Source of the DNA: Chloranthus sessilifolius | Taxonomy: Eukaryota > Streptophyta > Magnoliopsida > Chloranthales > Chloranthaceae | Length of the DNA stretch: 64,000 bases | Direction of reading: 5' to 3' | Assembly: GCA_021018995.1 (NCBI GenBank) | Contig: CM037593.1 | Location: forward strand, 9,824,088-9,888,087 | In this document: piece by piece, positions 36,601 through 51,600 of the stretch | How positions within the stretch are numbered: the stretch's first letter is position 1 | Layout: every line of letters starts with the position of its first letter | Made by a program: the position numbers and the translations under genes | The notes under the pieces: generated by a model | Database searches by the model: none | Seen by the model: only the letters and a program-made list of their open reading frames with translations | Told to the model about the DNA's origin: nothing

Positions 36601-39600
36601 AGACTGGTATATGAGAACAAATTGTGGATGCACTTATGAAGAGTACTAGTTTAAAGTTCAGACCTCCATTAGCTTTCACAGATCTATTACCAACTTATAC
36701 CCTGCAAAGGAGCATGACAGCATGTAAACTAATTTAGTAGTTCTCTGATCTTCTTCCACCATGCCTGATCAAACCAATCTCATCATTGCCACAAATAACA
36801 ATAGAAATAAGCTGATCGGTTTACACATGGACACTACACACCAGCCCATAGAAATTCCTGTGTAAGGATGGAAGGCTCATATTTACAAATTATAATTTAT
36901 CACCTCACAATTGTACAGCATAGTTCTCTACATGGGAGTCAGCATGTACCACTCTTTTTCTCCCCCCTTCATCTTTAATGGATTTAGAGGGAGTAGCGGT
37001 GGAATCGTTGTGTAATTAGCATTAGTATCAGCATATACAACATTTTTCTCTACATAGGAGTCAGATTGTACCACTCTTTTTCTTCCCCCTTCATCTTTTA
37101 TGGACCTTATGGGTTTTGCTGAGCTTTAGAGGAAATACGGGTGGAATGGTTGTGTAATTAGCATTAAAGTCAGCACGTACCGCTCTTCTTCTTCCTCTTC
37201 CATCTTTTATGGACCTTACGGAAAATGCTGATAATGACTGGGGAGGATATCGTAACTCATCGAACTCCAAGGGGTTTCACATTTTAGGTCCTTCATCTAG
37301 AAATGTCAACATCAGCTGATAGTTTCCAAACCGTGAACCGGATCCAAATAAAATCCTAATGGTTTTCAATCGTTGATGATGCCGATATCGAATGATGAGT
37401 TTTACTGTACTGATATCAGGCTTTTCAAACTTGTATCATCTGAGACAAGTTTGTATTGGATGGTACAAGACAATACGTCAATGTATAGGAGCTGAACGAT
37501 ACAGGCTCTGATACCAAGATTTTAGACCCTGACCATGCTACGTATTCGACTTACACTGAAATTACTCCGTATTGTTATGATTACTCTCAGCTGATTTGGG
37601 AATACTTGTATTAATTCCATTCTATTCACAAAGATAACCTCTGCCACTAATAAAGGAGCCACAAAGAATTTTTAGAATCCAAATTTTCAGGAACATACCA
37701 AATGCGTAAGGGTTTATTATAAACTCATTCAAAAAAGATTCAAAATGACTAGATTTCTCTCCAACAAGCTTCTTCTAAAATGTACGTCATGGATGATGGA
37801 TCTTTTTTTAGAGCCCCTTGAGAGCTGACGGTTGTCAACAATACATCATCAGCTCACAGATTTTTTTTATTTTTTATTTGGTTTTATGAGTACATCAGCT
37901 TGACAAATGTTATAGGTTTCTCTTTTCCTAACTTATATTGCATGTTTTTCCCTTATTAGTGGTGAACCAATCGTTGTAGATAAGCCCACGAGCATCTTTG
38001 TATGTTAACACAAACAGAATGTTATATAAATTCGTTAATTTTGAATTAGGTTTAAGCATATCTTCTGAAACTCCAGTCTTCTCCTTTGGTCCTGTGCATC
38101 CGGTGGCATCTCAATCAGTTGAGCTCAGATTCTATTAGGATTCCTTATTCAAGTTTGGAGTGGGAATGTCTTGAGCCATCTAAGAAGCACAGTGGAACAG
38201 CTTTTTTTCTTCCTTTTACTTCTATTATTGCTCATCAGTACACTTCTATTGTCTCTCATCATAACACTTCTACAATTGCTCATTATTACATAATTCAAAA
38301 TTAACTAAAGTGAAACAGGATGGGGAAAATCAAGACAGACCAGAGTCCTAGATTTCCACTCAGGAGGTCCGACTTACTTATAAGCATGGAAAAGATGAGC
38401 TTTATTTAAAATAGACGCCAGCACGTAAAGGTCAGCACATTTTCCGATTAAAGACCACGACTTTCCCAATTCCCACTTCAACCTATGTGAACATCTCCCT
38501 CATAGCTTTGAAGTTGGAGCAAATATTTGGCTTATCTTAGAGGTGATATGATTTTTTCTCCCTTTCAGTAATTTTAATTTCTGGAGGCCATAAGAACCGT
38601 ACTTAAGAAGAATGAAGGTTTCATTTCCATAGATGCAATTCATTTAGTATTGTGATTCATGGATGGCTGGTTCTGCAAGGGTACAAGCAATACACCCCTT
38701 CTATCCCACCTTTTTTCTAGACAGATACTGGTTGACATAGATATCAGGAACACAGTCCGGTGGTTGAAGATAAACAAATAATGTTAAATTAAAAATTTAT
38801 CACAAATCTTACTGTATTTATAGTTGCAGCATGGGTCTGGGCTTCTGATATAAAAAAGAAGTATCAGGTTAAGTCAATGGCAGTCTAGGTCTTTAGGACA
38901 CAGGTTTTCAGTGATTTTTGCATGTTTCTTCTATTCTTATATCAAGGGAAGAAAATTCTTAAAATTACTAAAATTTTCAAAGAAAAGAGGATGTTTGGAT
39001 GCATGCACAGAATATTTCTTATCCAAAACGCAGTTGCGATGAATCAGCTCTCATGAATAAATCACCTCAACTGCATTTTGGAGCAGATTTACAAGTCAAA
39101 ACAATATTTTGGTCAACATATAAATAGATCAGGGGCTCCTATTCACAAATGAATCAGCTCCATTTTTTAATTCATTAGGTAATCTGGGATTGAACCTAAA
39201 ATCTCAAGGTTGTGTCATCATGGACCTTCCAGTTGAACTACAGACCCGCTATTCCCTCCTTGAGAGCATGTTTCCCCCACTGTCACGATTACAATGCGCC
39301 TCCTCAAGAAGAATAATGCAGATGTATATTTTTTTGGTCATTTAAATTAGTGCTATTCTATAGAGGAAATCTAATCGGCACGTACTCCAGAAAAAGAAAC
39401 AGAAATCTACAAAGTGTGTACACCAGATTATTAAAAATAATAATAATAGTTATTATTATTAGTCGTAGTTGCAAATTTTCCTTCAGGTGTTCAAATATAA
39501 GGGCTTCAAAAGAAAGAACCCTTAATTATTCCCATTACTCTGTTAAGGATATAGATATGGAGTACAATAATATTGTCTAGTAAATTTACATTTAGGTATA

Positions 39601-42600
39601 CATTTTAACTAAAAATCCACACAACCATCCATTTCTGATAGGAAGCCGCTTTTTCAAGAACCATGTTTTGCCTGTATAAATTCTACAAAAGTGACAGATT
39701 TTTATATTAAATAATCCAACAAATTAGATAATTCTTGCAATTCAGCAGCAGTGTACTCATTGGTATCGATTAGGGCTGTCAACGGGTTGGGTCGACCTGA
39801 TACCCGACCCGACCCGATATTTAACCGGGTCAGATACATAAACTTGACTTGTCGAGTCGGGTTGACCAAGAGGTCTTGTCAGGTGGGTGTATATATATAT
39901 AGTATATTTTACCTGGATGGGTTGGGGTTTTGGGTCGGGCATCAGGTCAGGTCGGCTTGATCGCCATCGGGTCTTGTCGAGTGCACCAACGGGCAGTGTT
40001 ACCTTGGCACTTCTACTTTTGGAATTTTTGTCGTGCCAACACTTGGTGGCACCCGACAGGACCCGATTGCCCATCAATTCCCCCCGGGTTAGAAGAATTC
40101 ATCTCCGATGAATATTGGCCGTGATACTGCTCGAGGATATCCGGATTAATCTGTTGGAACTCTTATTTTGTGATCCACGTATTCTCTGAATCTGGCTTAT
40201 TCTTCCACTTAACAAGATACTTTTGAAATCGCCCTTAGTTTGTAGACACAATCGGATCTTCAAAAATATCCTCAGTTATCACACGAGAAGGACGTGCAGG
40301 CAGATGTAATGGAATAGGGAGGGAAACAGAGATAGTATCTGATGTGGAAGCATGGAACAAAATCTCGGCCGAGAATTCAAATTCTCGACCAAAATGACTC
40401 GGTTTCAGCCCCCACCGAAACGACATATTGGGTAAATTTTGGGTAGAGGTTGATATTTTTAAATTATCGCCGGAAATTTTAAATTATCGGCCAATAATTT
40501 GAAAATTCAATTTATCGGCCGATAATTTGAAGTTTCCGGCGATCATTTGATTTTTTTTTCAAATTTTTTTTAATGCTATAATTTTTTCCTTTCTTTCTCC
40601 TCTCCTCCAGTTTTTTTCCCACCTTTTCCCCCCTTGCTTCTTTAATCCCAGAAAAATAAAAAATTGGAGGAGAAGAAGGGAAAAAAAAAAGACCTACCTG
40701 GTTGTTGCGCCCTAGCCCCCCGGAAGGACTTCTATAGCCCGTTTTTTTTTTCCCTTTCTTCTTCTTCTTCTTACTCCGGTGAAAGTCATTTACACACAAA
40801 AAGGTGTTCAAATGATCATAAACCTCAATGGCTTAAGATGTGGGTGATCTGTAAAGTTAGGGAGACTTAAGCCATCTGATTTCAGTCATAATGGACCCAA
40901 AAATATTTTTTTATGGAGATTTAAGTCATCTGATTTGTGGAGTTAATATCAACCATTGTTTTCAATTTAATGGCTGATATTAAAGACCATTAATCAATGG
41001 TTTAAGATGGGCCCTAAAGGTACAGATTATAAAATTGGTTTAAGATGGGTTGTGTTTTTAAAAATTGAAACCCATAATTTTTAAGGAACCGACTCTTATG
41101 ACCGTCATTGGTGTTTAAATGATCTTACACCATCAATGGTTTAAGATGTGGGTGATCCGAACCATCAAAGTGACAGATCATATATTGAAGTGTAACATGC
41201 CTAAAAATAGTATATTAAGGAGATCTAACCATTCGATCCATTGACTATAATATCACCCGTTGCTTTTAGTTTTAATGGCTAATATTAAAGTTCGTCATTC
41301 GGATTGTTGACATCCACTTATCCGCATATTTCATTGGGCTGAGATTGCCATTCCAATTAGGGAGATTTAAGTCATCTTATTTCAGTCATGATAGATCCAA
41401 AAATATTTTTTTAAGGGAGATTTAAGTCATCTGATATTTTAACCCAAAAATATCAACCATTGTTTTCAATTTAATGGCTGATACTAAAGACCATTAATCA
41501 TTGGTTTAAGATGGACCCTAAAGGTACAGATTTTAAAATTGGTTTAAGATGGGATGTGCTTTTAAAAATTGAAACCCATAATTTTTAAGGGACTGACTCT
41601 CTTGACTGTCATTGGTGTGTAAATGATCTCTTACACCATCAACGGTTTAAGATGTGGGTGATCCGAACCATCAAAGTGATAGATCATATATTGAAGTGAA
41701 ACATGCCTAAAAATAGTAATTTAAGGAGATCTAAACCATCCGGATCCAATTACTATAATATCACCCGTTGCTTTAGTTTCATCAATCGGATTGTTGACAT
41801 CCACTTATCCGCATATTTCATCGGGAAGGGATTGCCATTCCAATGATAGATTGCTACTTGGACAATTTAGATTGATAACCGATAAATCAAAATTCAATGG
41901 TGTAAGATAAAAAAGACATTGTAGGGAAATTTAAGCCATCATAAATGGCCAAAAAAGGCATTTTACGCAGTTTTAAGCCATCTAATTGTGGACTATAATA
42001 TGAAAGAGTTTAAAAAAATCAAAAAAATAAAGTTTGGTCAAGTTCGGCAAAGTTCTAGCATATTTTCAAAATTTACCGAAATTTGACCAATTTACAGTTC
42101 GAGGTAAATGAAACCGAAACCGAGATTTGGATCCATGTGTGGAAGGTTCAGAAGGATTAGGTGGTGTAATTGCAGGGCCATAGGACGGAACGAGAACCTC
42201 CACATTGAAAGTCGTACTAATACCCAAATCTGGTGGTAAGTCTAGTACATAAGCATTAGGACCGGAATGCTTCAAAATCCTATAGGGTCCAACACTATGA
42301 GCCTATAACTTCTTAGCAATTCTTTGAGAGAAACGCTCAAGTCTATTTAGAACCATCACAAAATCACCCTTTTGAAATCCTTTGAACCTTCGATGAGAAT
42401 CTGCAGAAAATTTATATTTTTCATTACTCACATTATTTCTTCTTTTAATCTCAGCATGAAGTTCATGAATGCGATGTGCAAAAGAAGATGCAGACTCTAA
42501 CAACCTCTGATGAACTGATATTGGAATAAGATCTATAGGTGTCCTAGGTTTGTAACCATACACAACTTGAAAAGGATTCATCCCTGTGGTTCTATTAACT

Positions 42601-45600
42601 GAATTGTTATATGCAAACTCTGCGACAGGTAAGATGGAATCTCAACTTCTAACATGTTTACCTACAAGACACCTCAAGATATTTCCTAAACTCCGATTAA
42701 CAACCTCAGTTTGCCCAATGGTTTGGGATGATATGTCGATGAAAATTGAAGCCTAGTCCCTATTTTTTGCTACAATGTCTTCCAGAAATAACTGACAAAC
42801 TTAACATTTCTATCCGACACTAAAGTTTTAGGCAAACCGTGCAAACGAACAACCTCATTAAAGAAAAGTGTAGCAATATTACTTGCATCTGAGGTTTTCG
42901 AACAAACTATGAAGTGAGCCATTATCGAGAAACGGTCCACCACAACTAACACCGAACATGCTTTCGGAGGGTTTTAGGAAGGCCCAACACAAAGTCCATA
43001 GAAATATCTTGGTACGAAGCATGTGGCACAGGTAAAGATGTATACAACCCAGTGTTTTGCTTTCATTGTTTTGCCAATTGGAATACACGACATTGATTGA
43101 TAATCTTGACAACATCTTGTGTGAGATTGGGCCAGTAAAACTTATCTTCAACCAATGCAACAGTCTTGTCACGACCGAAATGACTGGCGACACCTCCAGC
43201 GTGTAATTCCCAAACAAGAAAATCTCGTAGAGAAGTGCGGAGAATGCACAAGCAGTGTTTCAAAAACAAATACCTATCCTGTAGGGTATACTTACACACT
43301 CTCTCAGGCTGGTCACTCACGAGAGAGGCGTACTCTTTTTCAAAATCTAGACACATAGGATAATCATCCAATAAATGCTCGATTCTAGTCACCTCAACAC
43401 TCATGGAGTGCAATGTATCCACCCTATGGCTAAGCGCGTCGGCAGCCTTCCTCATCCATTTGCATTTCATAGTTGTGTGTCATCTTAGAACCCGAGTAGC
43501 GAGTCTTGGTCACCATGGACACAAATGTGCATGTCAATGCTCTTAAGGGAATCCAAGCCTTGATGATCACCATGAATGAGAGGTTAAATGCTATGGAGGA
43601 AGTCCAACGGTTTTGAATGCCTCTAATGGTGAGCTTCTCGACTGCTTGGATCGGTTAGAAGGAGAAAAGGAACAACATGACCGACGCAATGGGCATATCG
43701 GTCCGCGCTTTGAGCGCGACGGTCGGTTTGAGGGTCAGAATCGGAATCAAAGAGAAGTGGTTCATCGCCAAGATGACTACGACCCGGATGAGAAACTCCT
43801 CAAGAATGTACGAGTTGAGTTTCCGACCTTCGATGGAAGAATGGACCCTAAGGTCTTCCTCGATTGGGTCTCCGATATGGATCACCACTTTGAGTGGTAT
43901 GGTATGGACAATGAGCGGTGTGTTAGACTTGCCAAGATGAAGCTCATTGGCCAAGCTACACTCTTTTGGGTCAACGTCGAGCGTATGCATGCGAATGCGG
44001 GTCGTGCTCTCATTACCCATTAGGAGGACATGAAGGAATGACTTACGGAGAAGTATGTCCCTTTATCATACTATCAACGCCAACTTAATCAATGGCAAAA
44101 TTTACGCCAAGATAGTATGCCTGTGATTGAATACATTGGCAAATTTGAGTTCATGATGAGAGCCAATGTGTCGGAAAATCCTCAAGTCACTCTTTCTAGG
44201 TTCCGCACCGGATTGCGAATGGAACTACAAAAGGAGTTGATCTCCCACCCCGTTGACACTCTTGAGTGGTGTTAAGCCGTTGTGCAAGACCTTGAGTGGT
44301 ATTTAAAAATAACGTGGTGAGACGATTTGAGCCGTATACCGGTGGCCATAGAACCAGAGAAGGAAGGCTTAGTGCCAAGAACCCACCTCCCAAACCTATA
44401 CGACCCACTCCTACAAATGTAAGGTTTGACAAAGGGAAAGTGTAGTGGGTGAATCCTCAAGGGGTGACACTCAAACCAAGTTTTATAAATGTTATGGGCT
44501 TGGCCATTTTGCCGCTGAATACCCAATTCTCCACTCCGACCTTATGTTTTAGTACAAAGGTGAACTCTTAAGTTGTTCAACCCATTTTGCATGTCGTGAG
44601 TTCAACTACTTTTGGGAGCTCAAAATTTAGGGCGGCCTCATGATCTGAGAATAAAATAAATTCTTACGGTAATAAGTAGTGTTTCAAAAACTAGAGAGAT
44701 TGTACTACCGCATAGAATTCCTTACTGTACGTAATTGATGGGGACATCTGATTTAAAGAACCACCATGATCTATCGAAGGCGAAAGAAGAGTACGAAAAT
44801 ATTTTAAAGGCTCCTAACTGAAGAATGAAGGCGTTCTAAAGAACTGAAGCACGAACATCCGTGCTCACGGCATCCGTTTCCATAGACTCCGTAACATTAG
44901 GATGGACGTCCGTGATTTTGAGGCTTTCTGTTTTGTGTACATCGTAGACGACGAACGTCCGTGAACAGAGAACGGATATCCATGAGCACAAGATGGAATC
45001 CGTGAGTTTCGTCCGCAAGTTGACGGAATTACGAATTTTTAAGTAAAGCTTGACGTTTTAAAGGTTTAGGACTTTTTTTATTGTGAACTTATGTTTAGTT
45101 AGGGTTTGTTTGCCAATATAAAGGCATTGTAAATACAATTTTAAGTAGCGATAGGTTAATCAAAACTGCTTTTACATATTGAGAGCTTTTATCAAAGTTT
45201 TCTTTGATGGTGCGATTCTCTCAAAACTTGGAAGAGTGATACTTCTTTCCACGTGCGGTTTAGTGCAAGGCCAACTTTTCTATCCTTCTTATCTACTTTT
45301 ATCTTCATCTTACGTGTAAGTTCTTGAATAATCTTCTAGTTATTTTTATTCCTAAGATCTTAAATTAATTGTGTGTTTTGCATGCTCGATATTTTCAAAA
45401 TTTAACCTAAGATCGCTCAACCGTCCGAACACAGGATTTCTTCTATTTGAGCTCTTTGACTTTGTTGACTCGAAAAGTTTGGAATCGGGAACTCTTTCTT
45501 CTTCCACTTGACCTCAAAAATCAAATAAAATAAATTAATAAAAAGAATTAAGAAATGAGACTATTTATAGTGTCTTTTTTTAACAAAACATACTCTAAAT

Positions 45601-48600
45601 AGGACTTAACAAATTTACTCTAAATAGAATTTAAAGTCCTAAGTTATGTCAGACACCTAGATACATAGATAACATAATTAGCTACCTAGGTGGCTAGAAA
45701 AAATACTTAGCCACCTAGGTGGCTAGAAAACATACTTAGTCACTTAGGTGGCTAGAAAAATATACGTAGTTATCTAGGTTGCTAGAAAAGATACTTAGCC
45801 ATCTAGGTGGCTAGAAAATATACTTAGTCACCTAGATAGCTAAAAAACATACTTAGCCACCTAGGTGCCTAGAAAAACTATTTAGCCACCTAAGTGGCTA
45901 GAAAAATATACGTAGCCACCTAGGTGGCTAGAAAATATACTTATCCACCTAGGTGGATAGAAAAAATACTTATCCACCTAAGTGGTTAGAAAAACATACT
46001 TAGCCACCTAGGTAGCTAAAAAAAATACTTATCTACCTAGGTGGCTGAAAAACATACTTATCCACCTAGGTGGCTAGAAAACATATTTAGCCACCTACGT
46101 GCCTAGGTGGTTATGAGAAAAGACTTGCGTACGCAAGAATAATCTTTTCTCAATCTGCGTGATGGCGAAAACTTATGCATCTCTCACAGCCATTCATTTC
46201 ATGAAAACTTTACGGGAACCGTAGGATCATAACTTCTATAATCGCTACCGTAAATCTATAAATAGGAGATCCTTCCTCATTACCAAGGAAAGAAAATTCT
46301 AAGACGAGACCTCTGCCGAAAATATCTCCGACTCTTCTGATAAAAGACTTTAGGGTATCTCCGAAATTCTGGCTATTCTTTTTTTTTTTTAAAAGTTGAC
46401 GGGAGGAATAAGTTAGGGTTAAGACATTTAAAATAAGGGCTACGGCCCTTACCTAAAAGTGATAGCTTAGAATAAGAGCTACGGCTCTTATCTAAGTAGA
46501 ATTTATGATTGAAATTTGGGATTATGCGTTACAACTCATACCCAATTTCTTATGTACTTAGAAATAATTAAGCCATATGGGTACGACCCTGGGCATAACT
46601 CCTAGTACATTCGAATTGCAAACACAAATTTGACATATATACAGGTTGCAATCACTAACCCAAAGAACGATTTCGGACTATGACACCCAAAATATTCATT
46701 TACGACGACTCATTTACCGAATCTGAATCGTGTCCCGAAATTAGAGTTTTCCTCACGGTTCGGCTCATCACTCCCTCAAATGAGGGTTTAGACCTCAATC
46801 TCGAAATCAGAAATTCTTTCACAATGTACTTGTTGACTTTTGGTCAAACGATCGTAATGCGAGATCGTAACGAGATCCAACAGTGGATTTATTGCATATT
46901 GACTAGATCTTGTAATTTTGGTCAGATCTAACGGTGGACTCATTGACTTTTGGTCTAACGATCATAATGTGAGATCGTAACGAGACCCAACGGTAGATTT
47001 ATTGCATATTGACCAGATCTTGTGATTCTGGTCAAATCTAACGGTGGACTCGTTGACTTTTGATCAAATGATCATAATGTGAGATCGTAACGAGATCCAA
47101 CGGTGAATTAATTACATATTAACTAAATCTTGTGATTCTAGTCAAATCTAACGGTAGAATCGTTGAGTTTTGGTCAAATGATCATAATGTGAGATTGTAA
47201 CTAGATCCAACAGTAGATTTATTGCATATTGACTAGATCTTGTGATTTTGGTCAGATCTAACGGTGGACTTATTGACTTTTGATCAAACGATCATAATGT
47301 GAGATCGTAACAAGATCCAACGGTGGATTTATTACATATTGACCAAATCTTGTGATTATGGTCAAATCTAACGGTGGATTCATTGACTTTTGATCAAATA
47401 ATCATAATGTGAGATCGTAACGAGATCCAACGGTGAATTTATTGGATATTAACCAAATCTTGTGATTCTGGTCAAATCCAACGGTAGACTCATTGACTTT
47501 TGGTCAAACGATTATAATATAAGATCCAACAGTGGATTTATTACGTATTGACCAGATCTTATGAATTTGGTCAAATCCAATGGTGGAATAGTTGACTTTT
47601 GGTCAAATGAAAATACCGTGAGATCGTAACAAGATCCAACAGTGGATTTACCATACATTGACCAAATCTTAGGATACTTATCAAATCCAATGGTAAAATC
47701 ATTCTAAAATCATCTATGATCATCAAACTTTAAGGAATTTAGCGATATTTAACTCATGATTATACACTATCACTGAAAGTGATAACTCCTTTGATAACCA
47801 GTTGCCCGAAGAATGGATTTGATATTCGAACTCATCTTTGAGACCAGAGAAAAAGAATTCGTTTTGAGACTCGTCCACGAGTTTCTTGCTCCAGTAATGA
47901 TTCGTGCTTTTCGATCAAATAGAATCGGCTTTTAGATGAGGGGTTCTCCCATCCGTCGTCCCCTATTTCATATTTCTCAAATCTCCGATGAAGATAATCT
48001 ATTATGCATCTATCCCATGACCGATTGAAGATGTCGATGAAGACTTAGAATTAGAATTTTAGTTTTATTTATTTCAAAGATGTAATTACGTTATTTTTTA
48101 TTTAGTAGCTTTTAATCAGAGGTATTCAATTTTAATGTAATTAACGGGGAATCAATTACAATACCCAGAAGTGTAAGGCCCTCCATTTTAATAAAACTCT
48201 CTCCTAGCGAGGGGAAATTTGTTATGATTGATTTGTGTTAGATTTATATCCTATGCAAATTTGTTGTTTACAGACTTATAAATACCTCGAATCCATTTAT
48301 TGTTAATTCTGCATGGATTCGAAAGAACCACTTGTGAGTTCGTTCGAGGCCCAAAACTATTGGAGATCGAGTTGTTCGCTAAGTACCCCAGTCTACTAGA
48401 TCTTTATAGGGAACGTACGGCAAAAGTAACACTATTTTGGGCTAGATAAAAATTGTTTAATTGAAATTCTCTTTATTTTCTGTGATAACTTGTTAGGAAA
48501 TTCATATGAATTCACAATTAATCTCAGCCTATCATATTTGCATTGTATTAGTTTCTGCATCAAATTTGGTATCAGAGCTATGCAATGTAGTCAAATGGCA

Positions 48601-51600
48601 TATGCGACTCTATGCGATGGCATAGGGTCATTGCACATGCAGGTCGCATATGTCATTATGTCATGGCATTAAAAAAAAAAAAACCAAAAAATCCTCAAAA
48701 ATTCCCGAAGTTTCCCATATTGAAAAGTAATATGTTTGTGTTAATTTTGTGCTCTATTAATTTTTTAGTGTCTAGAATGAGAAATAAAAGTATATAATAT
48801 AAGTATATAACCTACAAGTTGGAAGGTAAAATATAAAAAATAAGTTCAAATAGTACAAAAATAAAGTGGATCATACAAAAGAAAAGGAAAGAGACTCAAA
48901 ACATACCTTTGAGAGTTGTGGTATGCATTAGGAAGAGAAACCTCCTATTAATAGGGCATGGGTAAGCCTAGAAGCCAAAAAAAAAAATCAATGTTGGAAA
49001 AGTATGTCATGGCATACACTCTATGCGACGACGTACTATTGCATATGTGATGGTATGCCATGGCATACAATTGTATGCGATGGCATACTTCCTGGATCGC
49101 ATATGCCATCATGGCATATGCGATCGCATAATGGCATATGCGATCGCATATGACAATAGCTCAGCTATGATTGATTTGTTTTAGATTTATATCCTACGCA
49201 AATTTGTTGTTTATAGACTTATAAATACTTCGAATCCATTTGTTGTTAATTCTGCACGGATTCGAAAGAACCACTTGTGAGTTCGTTCGAGGCCCAAAAC
49301 TGTTGGAGATCTAGTTGTTCACTAAGAACCCCAGTCTACTAGATCTTATAGGGAACGTACGGCAAAATTAACACTATTTTGGGCTAGATAAAAATTGTTT
49401 AATTGAAATTCTCTTTATTTTATGTGATAACTTGTTAGGAAATTCATATTAATTCACAATTAATCTCAGCCCATCATATTTGCATTGTATTAGTTTCTAC
49501 ATCAGATTTGGTATCAGAGCATTGCAATGTAGTCAAATGACATATGCGACTCTATGCGATGGCATAGGGTCATCACACATGCGGGTCGCATATGCTATTA
49601 TGCCATGGCATAAAAAAAAATATCCAAAAAATTCCCAAAAATTCCCAAAGTTTCCCATATTGAAAAGTAATATGTTTGTGTTAATTTTGTGTTCTATTAA
49701 TTTTGTAGTGTCTAGAATGAGAACTAAAAGTATATAATATAAGTATATAACCCACAAGTTGGAAGGGAAAATATAAAAAATAAGTCCAAATAGTATAAAA
49801 ATAAAGTGGATCATACAAAAGAGAAGGAAAGAGACCCAAAACATACCTTTGATATTTGCGGTATGCATTAGGAAGAGAAACCCCCTATTAATAAGGCTTG
49901 GGTAAGCCTAGAAGCCAAAAAAAAAAATCAATGTTGGAAAAGTATGTCACTCTATGCAATGACGTACTATTACATATGCGATGGTATGCCATGGTATACA
50001 ATTGTATGCGATGGCATACTTTCTGGATCGCATATGCCATGATGGCATATGCGATCCACCGCTTTCTGATGGCATATGCGATCGCATATGACAATAGCTC
50101 GGCTATGTCAGTTTAAGATCGTCAGTGTACATAGAGGTTCTAGGTTTCATTTTCGATTGTGTCTTGCATCATTATGGATTCCTCAAAAGTCGAACCCCTT
50201 ATTAATGAACTTGCAACTAAGTTGACTACGAGTCAGGCAGATCTCCAAGCCCAGATGCTTGATCACCATATTGAGTTACAAAATCAATTGCTTGATCAAC
50301 AAGCCCAAATGAGACTCTAGTGACCCGTGTCGAGGAAATAAATAGCGTTATCACTGATGACCATTTTCGAGTCCACATCAACGACCGTAGAAGAGATGGT
50401 CCTCATTGACGCAATCTTCCACCCAATCAGGACGACAAAATCAAGAAGTTCGTCAAGATGGATGCTCATGCTTTAGATAGAAAAAGACAACCTAAAGTCT
50501 ATCTAGAATGGGTGACTGGAATAGAAACCTATTTTGATTGGTATGCCATGTTCGAGGAGCGCAAAGTCATGTTTGCCAAGGTTAAGCTTATGGGTCAGGC
50601 CAGGCTTTAGTGGATGGGTATAGAGCGTCGTGGACAATTTCAAGGTCTCCTTCTCATTTTCACGTGGGCAGACATTAAAATCCAACTGAATGAGAAGTAT
50701 GTTCTTCTTTCCTATGATGAACGTCTTCTTGATCAATGGCAATCACTTCGCCAAGGGAATATGTCAGTCACAGAGTACATTGATAAATTTGAGGACTTGC
50801 TGTTCCAGGCTAATGTGGATGAACAAGACAAAGTTACCTTGTCTCGATTTCGAATGTGCCTTCACCCATAATTGCAAAGGGAACTTATTCCATATCATGT
50901 TACCGAACTAGAAGAGTGTTTATCTAAAGTGGAGCAGTCAGAACAATACCTTAAAAGCCCCCAAACCAAAACGTTTCGATGCTAGTGGGTTTAGTTACAA
51001 GTCTAACTATTCTGAGTCTAAGCCTAATGTCAATACCCATTCGGCTAGGTCCAATTCACTTGCCACGCCGGTGACTAAAGCTAATAGGGGTAAGAATCCA
51101 ATGTTAGAGGGCCCCAAGGGTAGGGGTCAAAACAAGTGCTACAAGTGCCATGGCTTTGGATATTTTGCAGGACAATGCCCTTCCCGAAACTTGTTCATAA
51201 CAAAGGAAAGTGAAGATGAACAGGAAGATGGGGAAGTAGAAGTTTAAAATCCCGAATCGTTCCTTAGTGATGAGGAGGATCATGTAAGGGAACAGACCGT
51301 AACTTGTCTTAGGGAAGTCTCCTATCTCGTTGAGGACGATAATGCCTCGCAGGCTCTTGTGGTTAAGTGTGCTCTAGCCCAATCGAAGGAGAGTAGCGGC
51401 TGGCGTAGGGATAGCATCTTTTATACTGTAGCAAAGTGTGGTGAGAAAGCTTGTAGAATCATAGTCGATAGTGGAAGTTGTATCAATGTTGTTTCAGAAA
51501 GCACAGTTTCTCGCTTGGGACTCTCACTCGCGACCTTATAAAGTAGCATGGGTCGACTCGTCTTCAATCCCAGTTTCACATAGTTGTTAGGTTCTTATAC

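Larger units (their letters stand above)
44590..48562 (+). mobile_element. Gypsy LTR fossil interrupted by a ~2.8-kb block with minisatellites
   Basis: 44590-45470 and 48265-48562 together correspond to the 1.1-kb LTR seen in reverse at 24655-25752, so the sequence between (about 45470-48265) is extra. That block carries the 30-bp and 110-bp tandem arrays and a TATAAATAGGAG motif (about 46256), and may be another inserted LTR. The LTR end (TTTCTGCATCA) is followed by the primer-binding site TGGTATCAGAGC. Confidence 0.6.
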
